Assembly (NCBI GenBank): GCA_038373865.1
Contig: JAXGGA010001654.1
Location: forward strand, 1 to 64,000
Direction of reading: 5' to 3'
DNA length: 64,000 bases
DNA from: Uloborus plumipes
Taxonomy: Eukaryota; Arthropoda; Arachnida; Araneae; Uloboridae
Under the pieces are notes generated by a model. It saw only the letters and a list, made by a program, of their open reading frames with translations. It had not been told where the DNA came from and did not search any database. The position numbers were made by a program, and so were the translations under genes. Shown piece by piece: positions 35,639-46,214 of the stretch; within the stretch, counting starts at the first letter, position 1, and every line of letters starts with the position of its first letter.

Positions 35639-35747
35639 TTTTCTCCTTTTCAACTCATCTTCAAACGTCTGATTATCAGTTATCTCTGCATTTTGATTGT
35701 TCACAATTTTTGCCTCATTTTTTTCATTGTTCATCAGAATTGTTTCA
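35639..35747 (-). CDS. Shroom: Shroom exon 6
   Basis: Residues 557-593. It enters in phase 2 (AG|T makes Ser) and leaves in phase 0 before GTAAGT. It reads SETILMNNEKNEAKIVNN, then QNAEITDNQTFEDELKRRK. It is an acidic, asparagine-rich linker leading into the ASD2 coiled coil, with little conservation of its own. Acceptor ATATTTTTAG. It is accepted because the phases on both sides match and both splice sites are good. Confidence 0.85.
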
Positions 35748-37431
35748 CTAAAAATATTTGAGCTACATTAATGTTTGGAATAAGATAATAATATAAAAAT
35801 CATATTGTCAACTATAAAAAACTGCAATAATTATTAAATTGTGTTTTTAGTTCCATTAAAAAGAAAAACTGAATGCAACCAACATTTACTGCATTCTTAG
35901 CCCTCTAGGAGAACCTCTTTATGCAGCTTATTGTCTAAAAGAAAATTAGGAAAGTTCCTAGAAGGCAACTTTATGTGAATGATAACACACTAGTATTTCA
36001 CAAATCCCATTTCACCTCCACGTTTCTCAAAATAATGAGGGGATTTAGAATTAAGTTCTACTTCTAAATTGAGTGCATTCTAGTTGAATCTTTACTCAAT
36101 GTGCCTGCATCCCCCCCCCTCCTGGTGCTACAAAATTTTCGACAGTTTTTTATGAAGTCATATAATTGCATTTCAGAGTCAGTTTCTAAACATAATTTTT
36201 GAAAACTATCTTTTTTACATGCAGTTAACAGCAACTTTTTTAGCATTACTGAAACAACTTATTTTTTAAAACAAATTGAAATCATAGTTTTTTTTTTTTT
36301 TTTTTTTTTGTCGATATCAGAATCGATGATTTTCTAATATTTCTTCCATAAATACATCGGCGGTATTTTTTGAAATATAGCTCATTCAAAACGATGTACG
36401 ATAAAAAGTGCGTATTATTCCACTGTAATAAAATATTGTTTTAGTGTAAATACATTACTACGTTATTGAATTTGAAAAATGTACACATTTAATTTTTAAC
36501 GGTAAGTAATGATTTCGCTTATTAATTACTTTAACAAAAATAAAAAAGAGAAATAAACGTTTTTTCATTAGCATTACAGTTAAATTTATGAGTTAAAATT
36601 ATGCTTGCCACTAAGTAAAAGCTTACTTATTGTGATGTGATATGATATTTTCATTTCACTATTTTTCAAACATATTATTCATAAAATACATGTGTTGGAA
36701 ACGTTTCAGATAAGAAATAAATTGTTTTCTTTTGAATTGCTAATACACTCGACGCTCGTTATAACGACCACACGTTATAAAAACCATCCTAATATAGCGA
36801 CCCATGAGAAAAGCCCCAACTGTGTCCCAATATACTCTATGTTCTACCTCTTATAGCGACCACTCGTTATAAAGACCGTTTTCTGTAGGACGGAGACGGT
36901 CGTTATATCGAGCGTCGACTGTATAAACATTTCTTCCTGCAATGTGTTTCATCTCCATATAGCCCTCTTTGCATACGAAGCAATTAGACTCGCATCTGTT
37001 GGGGGGGGGGGGGCGAAAATTATCTATTTTGTCTAAGTTAAATAGTTTCTGATTTATACGCACACGTTTTAAAGAAAAGCAACTCGTATAAAAATTTCAA
37101 ATGTTTAAAAATCTAATTTTAAGTGTAAAACTTTTAAATCAGTTTTCATTTATTTTTACGAAAATTTCAAAGTGAAAAAAAAAAAAAAAAAACGTATTCC
37201 TCAGAATGCATTGCAGCAATTATTCCATTTCACTAGAAACTTTCATAGTTTTTTTTTTAAATTTAGACTTTATACCTTTGACGTAGCAAATGCGAAGGAA
37301 TTGAAGAAACAAATAATAATAATAAAAAACAAAGAAAATAGTTTTAAAATATGCTTGAAATAATAAAAGCAAAAAAAAAAAATAATAATAATAATAATAA
37401 TGAATAAACAAATAAAAAATAAATGAAGTAC
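35748..37431 (-). other. Shroom intron 5
   Basis: Phase-2 intron of 1.7 kb containing a 176-bp MITE (36746-36921). The rest is AT-rich with poly(T) at about 36288, a C run at 36112, a G run at 37000 and an (AAT)n tract at about 37380-37402. Confidence 0.7.
36746..36921. mobile_element. Pogo/Tigger-type MITE (176 bp)
   Basis: Left end CACTCGACGCTCGTTATAAC; right end, inverse, CAGTCGACGCTCGATATAAC. Flanked by TA (36744-36745, 36922-36923). Internal GTTATAA-GACC repeats mirror the ends. Non-coding. Confidence 0.85.
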
Positions 37432-37549
37432 CTTTGGATATTTTCATTCTTTTCTGGGCATTCTGTATTTTCAAATTTAGATTGTTCACATATTTCAAGC
37501 TCTATGATGCCGTCCAAATAGTCATACATCGTTTTGTGATGAGACGGAA
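37432..37549 (-). CDS. Shroom: Shroom exon 5 (start of ASD2 region)
   Basis: Residues 518-556. It enters in phase 1 (A|TT, Ile) and exits in phase 2. It reads PSHHKTMYDYLDGIIELEIC, then a Glu/Asn-rich stretch ending NENIQ. The HKTxxxYxxGI block marks the beginning of the ASD2 region in Shroom proteins. Acceptor TATTTTATAG, donor GTACTT. The + strand and other-frame open readings across here are shadows. Confidence 0.88.
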
Positions 37550-37595
37550 CTATAAAATAAAAGTCAATTTATTTCTAGAAATGGTATATGCATTT

Positions 37596-37634
37596 ATTCA
37601 GCAGTATAGTTAATATATGACTATACTGCTGAAT
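37596..37634. repeat. Perfect 15-bp hairpin
   Basis: ATTCAGCAGTATAGT (37596-37610), a 9-base loop, then its exact complement (37620-37634). It lies 46 bases into the intron side of the Shroom exon 5 acceptor, close to where a branch point would be expected. It may simply be a relic of a MITE. Confidence 0.85.
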
Positions 37635-37706
37635 ACACAAATTGTTAGTTTATGTATACAGATGTGACGACCAAACTGGGATATACATACATACTTATAT
37701 TTATAT

Positions 37707-38826
37707 GGGTCATTTTCAAAATTTGCTTACATTTGCTGTCCGGAGGTTAAAAAGACGATTTTGAAGCATAACTTATATTTTAAATTCAATGCGAACAATT
37801 ATTTTCTGCAAGAAATACCCCCAAAAAAATTCTATCACGCAACAAATTATTAAATTTATTTATTTATTTTTATATAAGTCTTTAAAAATGAGAATCAAGG
37901 CAAAAACGCTTGTCCATTTCGAATTTTCGCAAGTTCAACTATTTTTTTCCTACACTTAATGGTCAAAAAAAGTAAATGCAACATATTATTTTTATACATT
38001 GACTATTAGTAAATGGTATTCATAATAAATATTGGCAATAGTAATTTTATTTCTATAAGAAATGTATGAATATATTTTGTCCGGAAGTTCTTGTCAAGTC
38101 CGTTACCCTAAGATTATTTTAGCTAAAAAAGGTATTTATTGAAGTCAAAAGATGGTAACACGTATTCAGTTTACTTAACAAATTAGTGATGTAACTATTT
38201 TGTACCATTTTGTTTCCCTGAGTCGAGAAGTATTGCTGTGGCGTTTCGCACAAATTTTTTTCCAAATGCGTATTTTTATTCTTTGTCAAGTCCGTTACCA
38301 AAGATTTTAGTATTAATGTTTACTTTTTCTCAACTTTTACCCCTAAATATTGTTTATTATACAACTCTAAGAAAATGCATATTGTTGTTCAATTTTTAAA
38401 TTCGACAACCTAGCCATAATTTGACATTTTGGTTGAAATTGTCAAGTCCGTTACTGTCAAATCCGTTACCAAGTGTCAAATCCGTTACCATACAGTTTTT
38501 AATCAATATTTTAACAATCACGAACATCGGTTTAAGTTTCAAGGAAGCAAGTAGTTTCATATTAAATTGGTTTTAGGCCCTATGGCAGTTCAAAGGTCAG
38601 AGTTTATATTGGTATTTTGTACGGTAACGGACGACAATTTTCCTTGCAACTTAAAGTTTTACTACAGCATTTGAATACTTAATCATTCATCAAAGTGTAC
38701 AACCCATTACTTTTTCATACACCTAAAGTATGTGACTAAACATCTGTTAGTGATTCTAAAAGAAAATAGCAAATTAAAAAAATTACTTAAAAATTTTGAA
38801 ATGTAAGCATATAGTGAAAATCGCCC
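37707..38826. mobile_element. Family-C element with reiterated GTCAAGTCCGTTACC
   Basis: Ends GGGTCATTTTC and (inverse) GGGCGATTTTC, each followed within 25 bases by TGCTTACATTT. Flanks are ATAT on both sides. The motif GTCAAGTCCGTTACC occurs at 38093, 38285, 38441, 38456 and 38475 (the last two as GTCAAATCCGTTACC), and in inverse at 38633. It is 1.12 kb and no coding relic is convincing. Confidence 0.65.
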
Positions 38827-38839
38827 ATATACACACGCA

Positions 38840-39126
38840 CAGTAAACTTCCGATTATCCGCGGAATTGGGTGGCACGGTAACCGCGGATGATCGAACCAC
38901 AGTTAAAAAACGATATTAATGTACGTATGTTATTGCTAAAAAAGTCAATAACACAAAACATGCATCATGCATCTAAATAATAGCTAGAAATGACAACTTT
39001 GATTGTAAAAAATTTCTTGAAAAGCAAAAAACTACCAGTAACGCAGCGTACTTTCATTTTTTGCGTTCAGTAAATCATCACTGCACAAAAAGGAAAACTA
39101 AACTGTGAAAGATCCGCGGATTTCAC
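38840..39126. mobile_element. Tigger-like MITE, right end lost
   Basis: Begins CAGTAAACTTCCGATTATCC. Both halves are homologous to the interrupted MITE at 53912-55774: shared GGCAC.GTAACCGC block, and inverse CTTTCACA..TTTACTGAA block. The right terminal repeat stops at GATCCGCGGAT, about 20 bases short of the expected end. Confidence 0.7.
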
Positions 39127-39599
39127 AATTATAATAAATGAATATATATGAAAATTGTAAAAACTGGTAACATTGCTTTAAGAAAAAGAAAAGAAATCAA
39201 TCTCTTGTATAGGGCCTATTGTTGTTTAGAAAATTCTCTTTGTGTGTGTGTTCTGGGTGTACTCAACCCTCTGGGTAATCCCCAATGAGTAAACAGGTTG
39301 TAACGTTTTAAATGTACAGTACCACATTTTAATGTTGAAATAACATTGATATCTCGGAATGATTTAGGTCAGAATTCAAATCTAGCTATAAGAATAAAAA
39401 AAAAGTGAACTATAAGAATAAATGGGCCCTTTGTTATAAATTGGTACTGTGCACGAAATAAACGTAAGTGCAAAATTAAAAGCTTGAGGAAACTTAAAAA
39501 AATGTATTAATAATAAATAAGTAAAATAAATATTAATTCAATAATTTGAATTTTCACATCTCGAATTCAAATTATGTTTTTCGCAATGATAAACTGCGA

Positions 39600-39920
39600 T
39601 ATTTGTGTGTCTGTAGGCGTGTGTGCGTTGCCATGTGTAGGTGTGTATGTAGGCGGTTGCGACCATGTGTGCTGCAATTTCGCCACCGTGTCCTACTTGG
39701 CGGTACAGCGGGACACATTCTGTTGCTGACTTCGTCTCACAGTGCCACCATGTGCTGCAGATGCCAGTGAGCGGGTATGGGTTAGTGGAACACCGGGACG
39801 TGAGACGTTGGCAGACTGCCGATCTGAAAGAGGGACTACCCGACGTTTGAGGTCAAAAAAAGTTTTGCAATTTGTCATTGCTCAATAAAAAATAAAATAA
39901 GTAAGTAAATAAAATAAAAC
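39600..39920 (+). repeat. Possible retroposon or SINE-like block with A-rich tail
   Basis: About 250 bases that are clearly GC-richer than their surroundings end in an AAATAAAATAAGTAAGTAAA-type tail. Such a unit with a simple A-rich 3' tail suggests a short retroposed sequence. I find no tRNA-like A/B boxes and no target duplication. The small open frames in it are not convincing. Confidence 0.3.
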
Positions 39921-40518
39921 AAAAATGAATAAATAAAATAAATCAGTTGATTTTAATCGATGATATTTCAAACCCATCATACAGGGAACTCAAAGTTTTG
40001 GCTGATCAAAGCTGGAAAGACAGGATGAAAAAAAAAAAAAAAAACACCCTGCCAATTTTCTCGATCGTTCGTGTACTGATAATTTATAAAAGGAAGAGAT
40101 CTTCCCGATTGGTAGTGTACTGATAGATTACAAAACTTTTTAGCATAAGTTACTCACGATACAAAAGAAAGCTTACGGTTTAACGTACTTGTTAGAAATA
40201 CTATTTTCAGTTTCATATAAGTTTTTGATGGGTAGTTGTTGCATATTTTGTAATTCATGCCTCGCTGACAGAGAACGTGAGTTAGATATTAATTTATCGG
40301 CCAATGCCATCAGGCGCATCTTTAGATCTTAAAATGGCATCTCTAAACCTTGGTTATTGACAGAAGATTGAGTGGCAGTTATTCATTAGACACGTTCGTC
40401 ATTCTCAGTAACGACAATTAAAATCGAGATTTGCTGAATAAAAGACCTATCCACGCATCCATTAGTAATGTTAGGCTTCTCAACTGAACATACACTGCTT
40501 CGAATGTAAGTACAGTAA

Positions 40519-41641
40519 GGGTGCTTTTCCACTTACCGACACGACAACGAGAAATCGTAAACGATTGTCGTCATCCGACATTGGCTCACACAAAATGCAT
40601 TAAAATATTCTATGCGCTTTTTCATCTCTCGATTCCAGAACGATTGTGTCGTCTCCGACCGAACGATATCGTTTGTCGTCCCATTCGCGTCGGATGGCAT
40701 CCGTCTCGCCTTTAAAATCGGGACGAAATTCATTCATCTGTTTACTTTCTTCAAAATATAGCAATGGCGTAAAAATCTGACGTTTCTGCATTAATAAAAT
40801 ATAAGTTTCAATTTGCAGAGGATTGACAAAAGATGTAGTCAATAAAATATTTTAATCATTTTATTTTATACTTTATTTCATTAATTGTTGCTCAGACGAT
40901 TTTTAATGCTTCAAAATAGATCAAATTTTCATTCTGAACTTTCTTCGATGAGCAACACAGTAGTCATGGCATTCAAGTGTGACGTGTCTGTTTTGTGTGA
41001 ATTAATTGAGCAGCGACCGCGTCTATGGGACGAGCGAAATATTTCATACAAAAACAAAATTCACAGGGAAACAGCTTAGGAAGAAGTTTTTAGATTTTTA
41101 GATGAGGATTATGACGACAAATCTTCTACAGACAAGACAGAAACAGGTAAATTCAAAGAGCATTGTTCGTGACTATAAAAATATGTTATAGACTTTGGAT
41201 TAAAATCCTTGCGTTAAATAACCTTGTCCGGATTTTAAATTTTTACTATTCTTTGTAAATTTAGTAAAAATATTTAAAATCACCTAAAATCAGTAATCAA
41301 GTTATCTATTCTACAATATGTATACAGGCGTCCCTCGTTTCACACAGTACTCGTAGAACACGCATAGAATTTTATTTTTTTTTGTCTCTTAATTTGTTTT
41401 CTTTTTCTCCGGTGGTAAAGCAAATATAGTAGTCGTGATCTGTTAAATTGAGCAGCCATAATAATAGACGTGCGAACACAGTGCTGTTTCGAAATGAAAT
41501 GAGGTGGAAAATGAGCCGTTCGGATAAACGATATCGTTTGAGTGAAAAAGCAGTGCTATAGACGACACGACACCGTACTTATCGTTGCAGTATTATCGTC
41601 CGATATTCGTCGTTGTCGTGTCGTCAAGTGGAAAAGCGCCC
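40519..41641. mobile_element. PIF/Harbinger-type element (1.1 kb)
   Basis: Left end GGGTGCTTTTCCACTTACCG; right end, inverse, GGGCGCTTTTCCACTTGACG. The following CGACACGACAACGA is shared. It is flanked by TAA (40516-40518, 41642-41644), the 3-bp duplication typical of PIF/Harbinger. It contains a MADF-domain relic, the usual accessory protein of this superfamily. The nuclease gene is missing, so it is non-autonomous. Confidence 0.9.
40948..41146 (+). pseudogene. MADF (Myb-like) domain ORF of Harbinger element
   Basis: ATG at 40948 opens MSNTVVMAFKCDVSVLCELI, then EQRPRLWDERNISYKNKIHR, ETA-stop-EEVFRFL and DEDYDD, ending before a donor-like GGTAAAT at 41147. LIEQRPxLWDxxxxxYKxxxxRxxAWEE is the MADF consensus. 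The TAG at 41077-41079 sits exactly where the conserved Trp (TGG) should be. The protein would bind the element's ends and help import the transposase. Here it is a single-nonsense relic of the first exon. Confidence 0.82.
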
Positions 41642-41881
41642 TAACCCCTCGTTACATCGCATTTGTCGGGAGACAACAAAACAGCTCGATATATCCGAAA
41701 ACGAGATATAACCGAAGTCATAAAAACTGACGATTCAGTTAATGAACTAATTAATAATATGATCACCTACAAAAAGATTACTTTATTATCACATTCAGGA
41801 CGATTTTTTTAATGATTAAAAACAGAAAATTTTCAACCGATTTTTCTTTTAAAATGAAAAAAAAAAAAAAAATCTAAGTCA

Positions 41882-42466
41882 GGGTTACTTGAATCCAATT
41901 TTAGTAATGTTCCAGATAAATCCTTATTTATATCAATAAATATTGTATTATGAAATCAATCAATGCTTATAATTATTAAAGAATACCCATAAATAAAGCA
42001 TGTAACATTTAAATTTGGTTTATTTCATTTACTAAATTTCTGAATTTTTTTAATGGGTTCAAGTAGCCCTTAGGTTGGGTTACTTGGATCCAGGTTTAGT
42101 TTTCCTATTATAAAGCATTATTAGCGTGTGTTGGGTTCATGCAGGACATGGGATATGAAAAAATACAATACAATAAATGAAGAAATATATTTTTGCAAAC
42201 ATTAAAATTATGAAAACCTTGAAGTTAGATATAAATTCTTTATCTAAACATTTTCTTTGATTGATTGAACTGAAAATAGCCCCCTTTTTAACATTTTAGG
42301 AGGATCAATTTTTTTTTTTTTAATATCTTCCCACTTATAATGAAGAATGTCTTTTACTTCTGAGTGCTTCTACCTAGCGGAGAAACGAGGAACTACGTGC
42401 AAGTCTTCAAATAATAAGTACCAAACCCAGATTTTATCATTTTACTGTAATGGACTCAAGTAACCC
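41882..42466. repeat. Four copies of GGGTTACTTGRATCCA (family D)
   Basis: GGGTTACTTGAATCCA at 41882, GGGTTACTTGGATCCA at 42077, and inverse variants GGGTTCAAGTAGCCC at 42055 and GGACTCAAGTAACCC at 42452. The termini of the element they belong to are not evident. They lie within the pogo-like element and may mark a further nested insertion. Confidence 0.6.
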
Positions 42467-42839
42467 TTATTCACGGTAATAATAATATTTTATGGTGGGA
42501 TACGAATGAAAAGGCAATTTAAACTCCAACAAAATAAATAAGGAAAATATGGCAGTTATGTTCTTTGATTTAAAGAAGGTGATTTTTGAGAAGTATACCT
42601 TTTTTTTTTCTCCTATAATGTCAAATAAGAATAAATATTTTTTTTAAATATAAATTTCTTTCGGGGGACCAGGGAAAAGCGCGATGCATTCGAATGAGTG
42701 ATATAACGTGGCGCGATGTAACAAAGGGTTACTGTTTTGCAGTATGACCATACAAAATTAAAAACGGCCAAAGGGGTACGGAAAAAATTATAAATATGTA
42801 CATTATGATCCAAATAAAAAAAAATACATGATCAAAACA

Positions 42840-43010
42840 CCAAAACAAATAAAAATAATGATAAAACAAATAACAAATGTGATGACCAGCAACAGGCTCT
42901 GAGGCCATCTAGGCTGGTCCTAGTTAATTTATAAGTCCCCAATAAAAAATGAATTGCAATAGCTGGAAGGAATAAAGAACTAGGGGAGGCAGGGGGGGGG
43001 GGATTGAAAC
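42840..43010 (-). repeat. Possible 3' end of an interspersed retroelement
   Basis: On the - strand, a GC-richer block (GACCAGCCTAGATGGCCTCA) is followed by a T/G-rich tail containing TTTGTTTTATCATT and TTTGTTTTGGTG. This looks like the end of a short retroposed repeat. The open frame across it (42832-43071) has no known domain. Low certainty. Confidence 0.25.
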
Positions 43011-43857
43011 AGCTTGTTTTTGTGCCGCGCAGGCCGGAATTAACGCGACTATCATATTTGTAATTTGTCAAGTGCTCTCAAATCATTTAAATTATAGTAT
43101 TTACTGAGTAAGATGTTTGGTGTACAGGTATCAAATTCGAAAGAGAAAAAATACCGAAAATCAACGAACAGGATGAAACAAAATAATTTTCTTAGTGACT
43201 AAACTCATTGTCTTGGTCTGAAAAGATTAATGCTTTAATTGAAACTTTTTAACGACAATGCAAGCATGTGACAATGTAGTTTTGAGTCAAATAAACGCCA
43301 TTTGCGAAACATTTAGATCTAACTGCAGGAATTTTGCAGAACTTCTGTAAAATTCATTTTTTATTTGTTGTTATTTGCAGCCTTTCTGCAGAAGTACTAA
43401 ATTATTGAAACTTCACATTGCAGCAACCTTATCATTTGCCGATCTGTGCTATAATGCAACCTTATAACGTCATGCTTGTAATATTTGTACCTGCATTTTT
43501 ATACAAAGCTTTTGAGGAAACTGGATGACTAAATTACTAATACACGCTTGCATTTTGAAGCCAGACAACCTTTATTATGGCTGAAAAAAGATAGTCAATC
43601 TTTTACGTTAGTGTTTTATTTATCCTTGATTTGTAATAACTTTTTTTCGAAACTACATGAGGGTAATTATCGAAAAAATAATAATAAATAAATAAATATA
43701 CATATATGTATTTTGTTTTAATAAGCTATTCAGCGTTGTAGGAAGAAAACTCTGGCATGATTTGTTTTATTTACACATTATCAAAAAATATTCATTTTAT
43801 TAGAAAACTTGATGAGGATATGTCAACCTAAGTCGGATTTTAGACTCGGCAAGTATA

Positions 43858-44508
43858 CAGGGTGTCCACTCCTATCGTGGACCAATAGCTAATTTCTAAA
43901 CCGTTAGAGATACGCATATAGTTCATTTAGGAAAAAATCTCCAAATTACGAAAGGAATTTTGGGTCTATTCAATGTTTTTCAAAAAATCAAATTTTGAAA
44001 GAGTTACGAAATTTAAATTTTTATACAGCCCCCCAGTCCTATCAATCATATTTAGTAAAACATTCTTGACACTGTAACGTTTAAAACTAAAAAAAAATCA
44101 CTCTTCTACCACAAAAATTGACCGAGTTATGACGTTTTGAAAAATCAAGATTTTGCATTATTTCATGACGTCATCGAGAGATCACTAAAGGGACCGTATG
44201 CGAAATCCTTCAAAATCTTGATTTTTCAAAACGTCATAACTCTGTCAATTTTTATGGTAGAACAATGATTTTTTTTTAGTTTTAAATGTTACAGTGTCAA
44301 GAATGTTTTACTAAATATGATTGATAGGACTGGGGGGCTGTATAAAAATTTAAATTTCATAACTCTTTCAAAATTTGATTTTTTGAAAAACATTGGATAG
44401 ACCCAAAATTCCTTTCGTAATTTGGAGATTTTTCCCTAAATGAACTATATGCGTATCTCTAACGGTTTAGAAATTAGCTATTGGTCCACGATAGGAGTGG
44501 ACACCCTG
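43858..44508. mobile_element. 651-bp foldback MITE, copy 2
   Basis: Same length and ends (CAGGGTGTCCACTCC... GGAGTGGACACCCTG) as 10555-11205, flanked by TA (43856-43857, 44509-44510). The asymmetric core, including TGACGTCA at 44166-44173, is in the opposite orientation, so the element is inserted in reverse relative to copy 1. It lies in Shroom intron 4. Confidence 0.93.
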
Positions 44509-44798
44509 TATGTATCGTCAATTAAGGCAACTTTGGGAGGCACAGGGTTATATACTCGGCGCATTTTTAGTAAAAAACATTCCAATCCATACAAAAATGC
44601 ATAATTACATAATATTTTTAAAAGCCAGAAGGTGTCAATTGACCCCCCCCCCCCCCACACACACGATTGTCCAACTTAAGGGAATAAAGATATTCTACTT
44701 AACAAACTTATCCCGGTTGACGGAACCTTTGATTGCCATTCTTGCAATTACTCTTTAAATAATAATAATATATAATTATAAAAAGTAAATAGACTTAC

Positions 44799-45655
44799 TT
44801 AAAATTTTCTTGATAGTGACATCTTCATATTGCTCAACAAATTCCTTCGATAAACGTTCACACTCAAGCTCTTCTCTTACTTTAATTGATTTACGTTTCA
44901 ACTTCAAGGTGTAACATGTTTGGGTAGCACTATTTGTTCGATTGATAAGATGATTTCCATTGTGTGTTCTAAAACTTGATTCTGTTGCAGAATCATATTT
45001 GACAGTATTTTGATTATGGTCTACATTTAAGTTTGTTTTATCACTTTGAGGTTCTGTGCAACTGTTATTTGCTTGGAAGTTATTATCTAGAACTGGCGTA
45101 ACTTCATTAGTTGGTTCAGGATTAGTTATTTCCTGCTCACAACAGTTGGATGACAGAACTTGGGAGGAGTTGCTATTGTTGTGAGTGTCTGACGCAGAGT
45201 TCTTGTTCTTCAATTCATTTGCCTCTTGACTAGGTGGGAGGTATGGCACTGATTTCACTTGAGCAGACTCACCTTCAGACTGTGCATTAATACTATTTGA
45301 TGACTGATTGCACTCTGTATCTTCTAAGCTTTCGTTTGATATGTTATTTTGAGTAGGATTGGAAACATCTTCAGTGGACACACAATTCTGTGAACTGCTC
45401 CTCTGCAGCCGGCCGTTAGAATTCATGTTATTTGAATGAAAAATAACAGTGGCATTGTGCTGTCTAATGTTATGTATTTCCTCCCAGCTGCTAGGAGAAG
45501 ATACATTCTCAGCGTCGTTAAAGCTCGAATCATAAGTGGTGAGATCCACAGATGATGCAGATGTGCTGAATGACCTTGTGTACTTGCCATTAAAACCCTG
45601 TCGCCCAACTTTCTTTTCTGATCTGTAGGACATGTAAGAATTCTTTGGATATATT
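44799..45655 (-). CDS. Shroom: Shroom exon 4 (large, serine/asparagine-rich)
   Basis: Residues about 232-518, the largest exon (857 bases). It enters in phase 2 (CT|A, Leu), reading IYPKNSYMSYRSEKKVGRQG, and leaves one base before GTAAGT. The protein is low in hydrophobics and rich in Ser, Asn, Thr and Gln, as in the poorly conserved middle of Shroom proteins. Near its end are a basic stretch (KLKRKSIKVR) and EQYEDVTIKKIL. Acceptor CTTTCACAG. The initial Met of the open frame (45633) is internal, since the preceding residues stay in frame back to the acceptor. Overlapping frame 45423-45608 is a shadow. Confidence 0.88.
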
Positions 45656-46214
45656 CTGTGAAAGAAAATAAGCTCTTATTATTCTACTTATTAAGTTTAC
45701 TTGTTGAACATTCAACTGTAAAAAAAAATACTTAAGCTGTTAGAATTTAATGATTAGTACTTATAACCTTAAAAGAAATAATTCTTATGTGAGTAATAAA
45801 ATAAGCAAATTTAAGTTCTGAAAGTTTTGTATCTATTTATGCATAGCATGTGATTGAAATAAATTTTATAATTACTGTTAAATTCCACTTGTTCTTTCAT
45901 AACATATTTTTTATCAGTTTTATACTTATAGTGAGAACCTCAAATTTGCGAAGCTCAAAAACACAAAAGATTCAATGTAAGCACACACATCGCTCTTTTG
46001 TTCTCATTATTATATTTCTTTTTAAATAAATAGGATAGTGTTTGTTTTTTACAATCCAATTAATAAAATTAGTTTAATAGAAAAGTTAGACACTTGCTCA
46101 TATGGAACACTAACCTTACATTTAAATACAGAGTTACTACAAATGATTCATTCGTTTTCGAAACACTCTAAATCCAAAAGTACTGCAAGTACAATGACGA
46201 GTACAGACGTGTAT

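Larger units (their letters stand above)
40513..42734. mobile_element. Pogo-like element interrupted by a Harbinger
   Basis: If the Harbinger element (40519-41641) and one TAA are removed, the left end reads CAGTAACCCCTCGTTACATC. The right end, inverse, is CAGTAACCCTTTGTTACATC. TA precedes the left end (40511-40512); the right flank is TT. The interior (41720-42600) includes four copies of a GGGTTACTTG-type motif. No transposase is recognisable. Confidence 0.7.
37550..44798 (-). other. Shroom intron 4 (7.2 kb), transposon-rich
   Basis: Phase-1 intron. It contains family-C element 37707-38826, Tigger-like MITE 38840-39126, pogo-like plus Harbinger nest 40513-42734 and foldback MITE 43858-44508. 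39127-40512 has a GC-richer block at 39600-39850 followed by A-rich simple repeats. 42735-43857 has a repeat-like end at 42840-43000 and nothing else I can support. Confidence 0.75.

Noticed and set aside
37220..37529. - strand frames of 92 and 61 residues around Shroom exon 5
   Set aside because: They are translations of (AAT)n and adjacent intron, or alternative frames over the exon; the phase-consistent reading is the Shroom one.
39546..39878. Overlapping frames on both strands in a GC-richer block
   Set aside because: All are short, none has a domain, and the block looks like a retroposed non-coding repeat.
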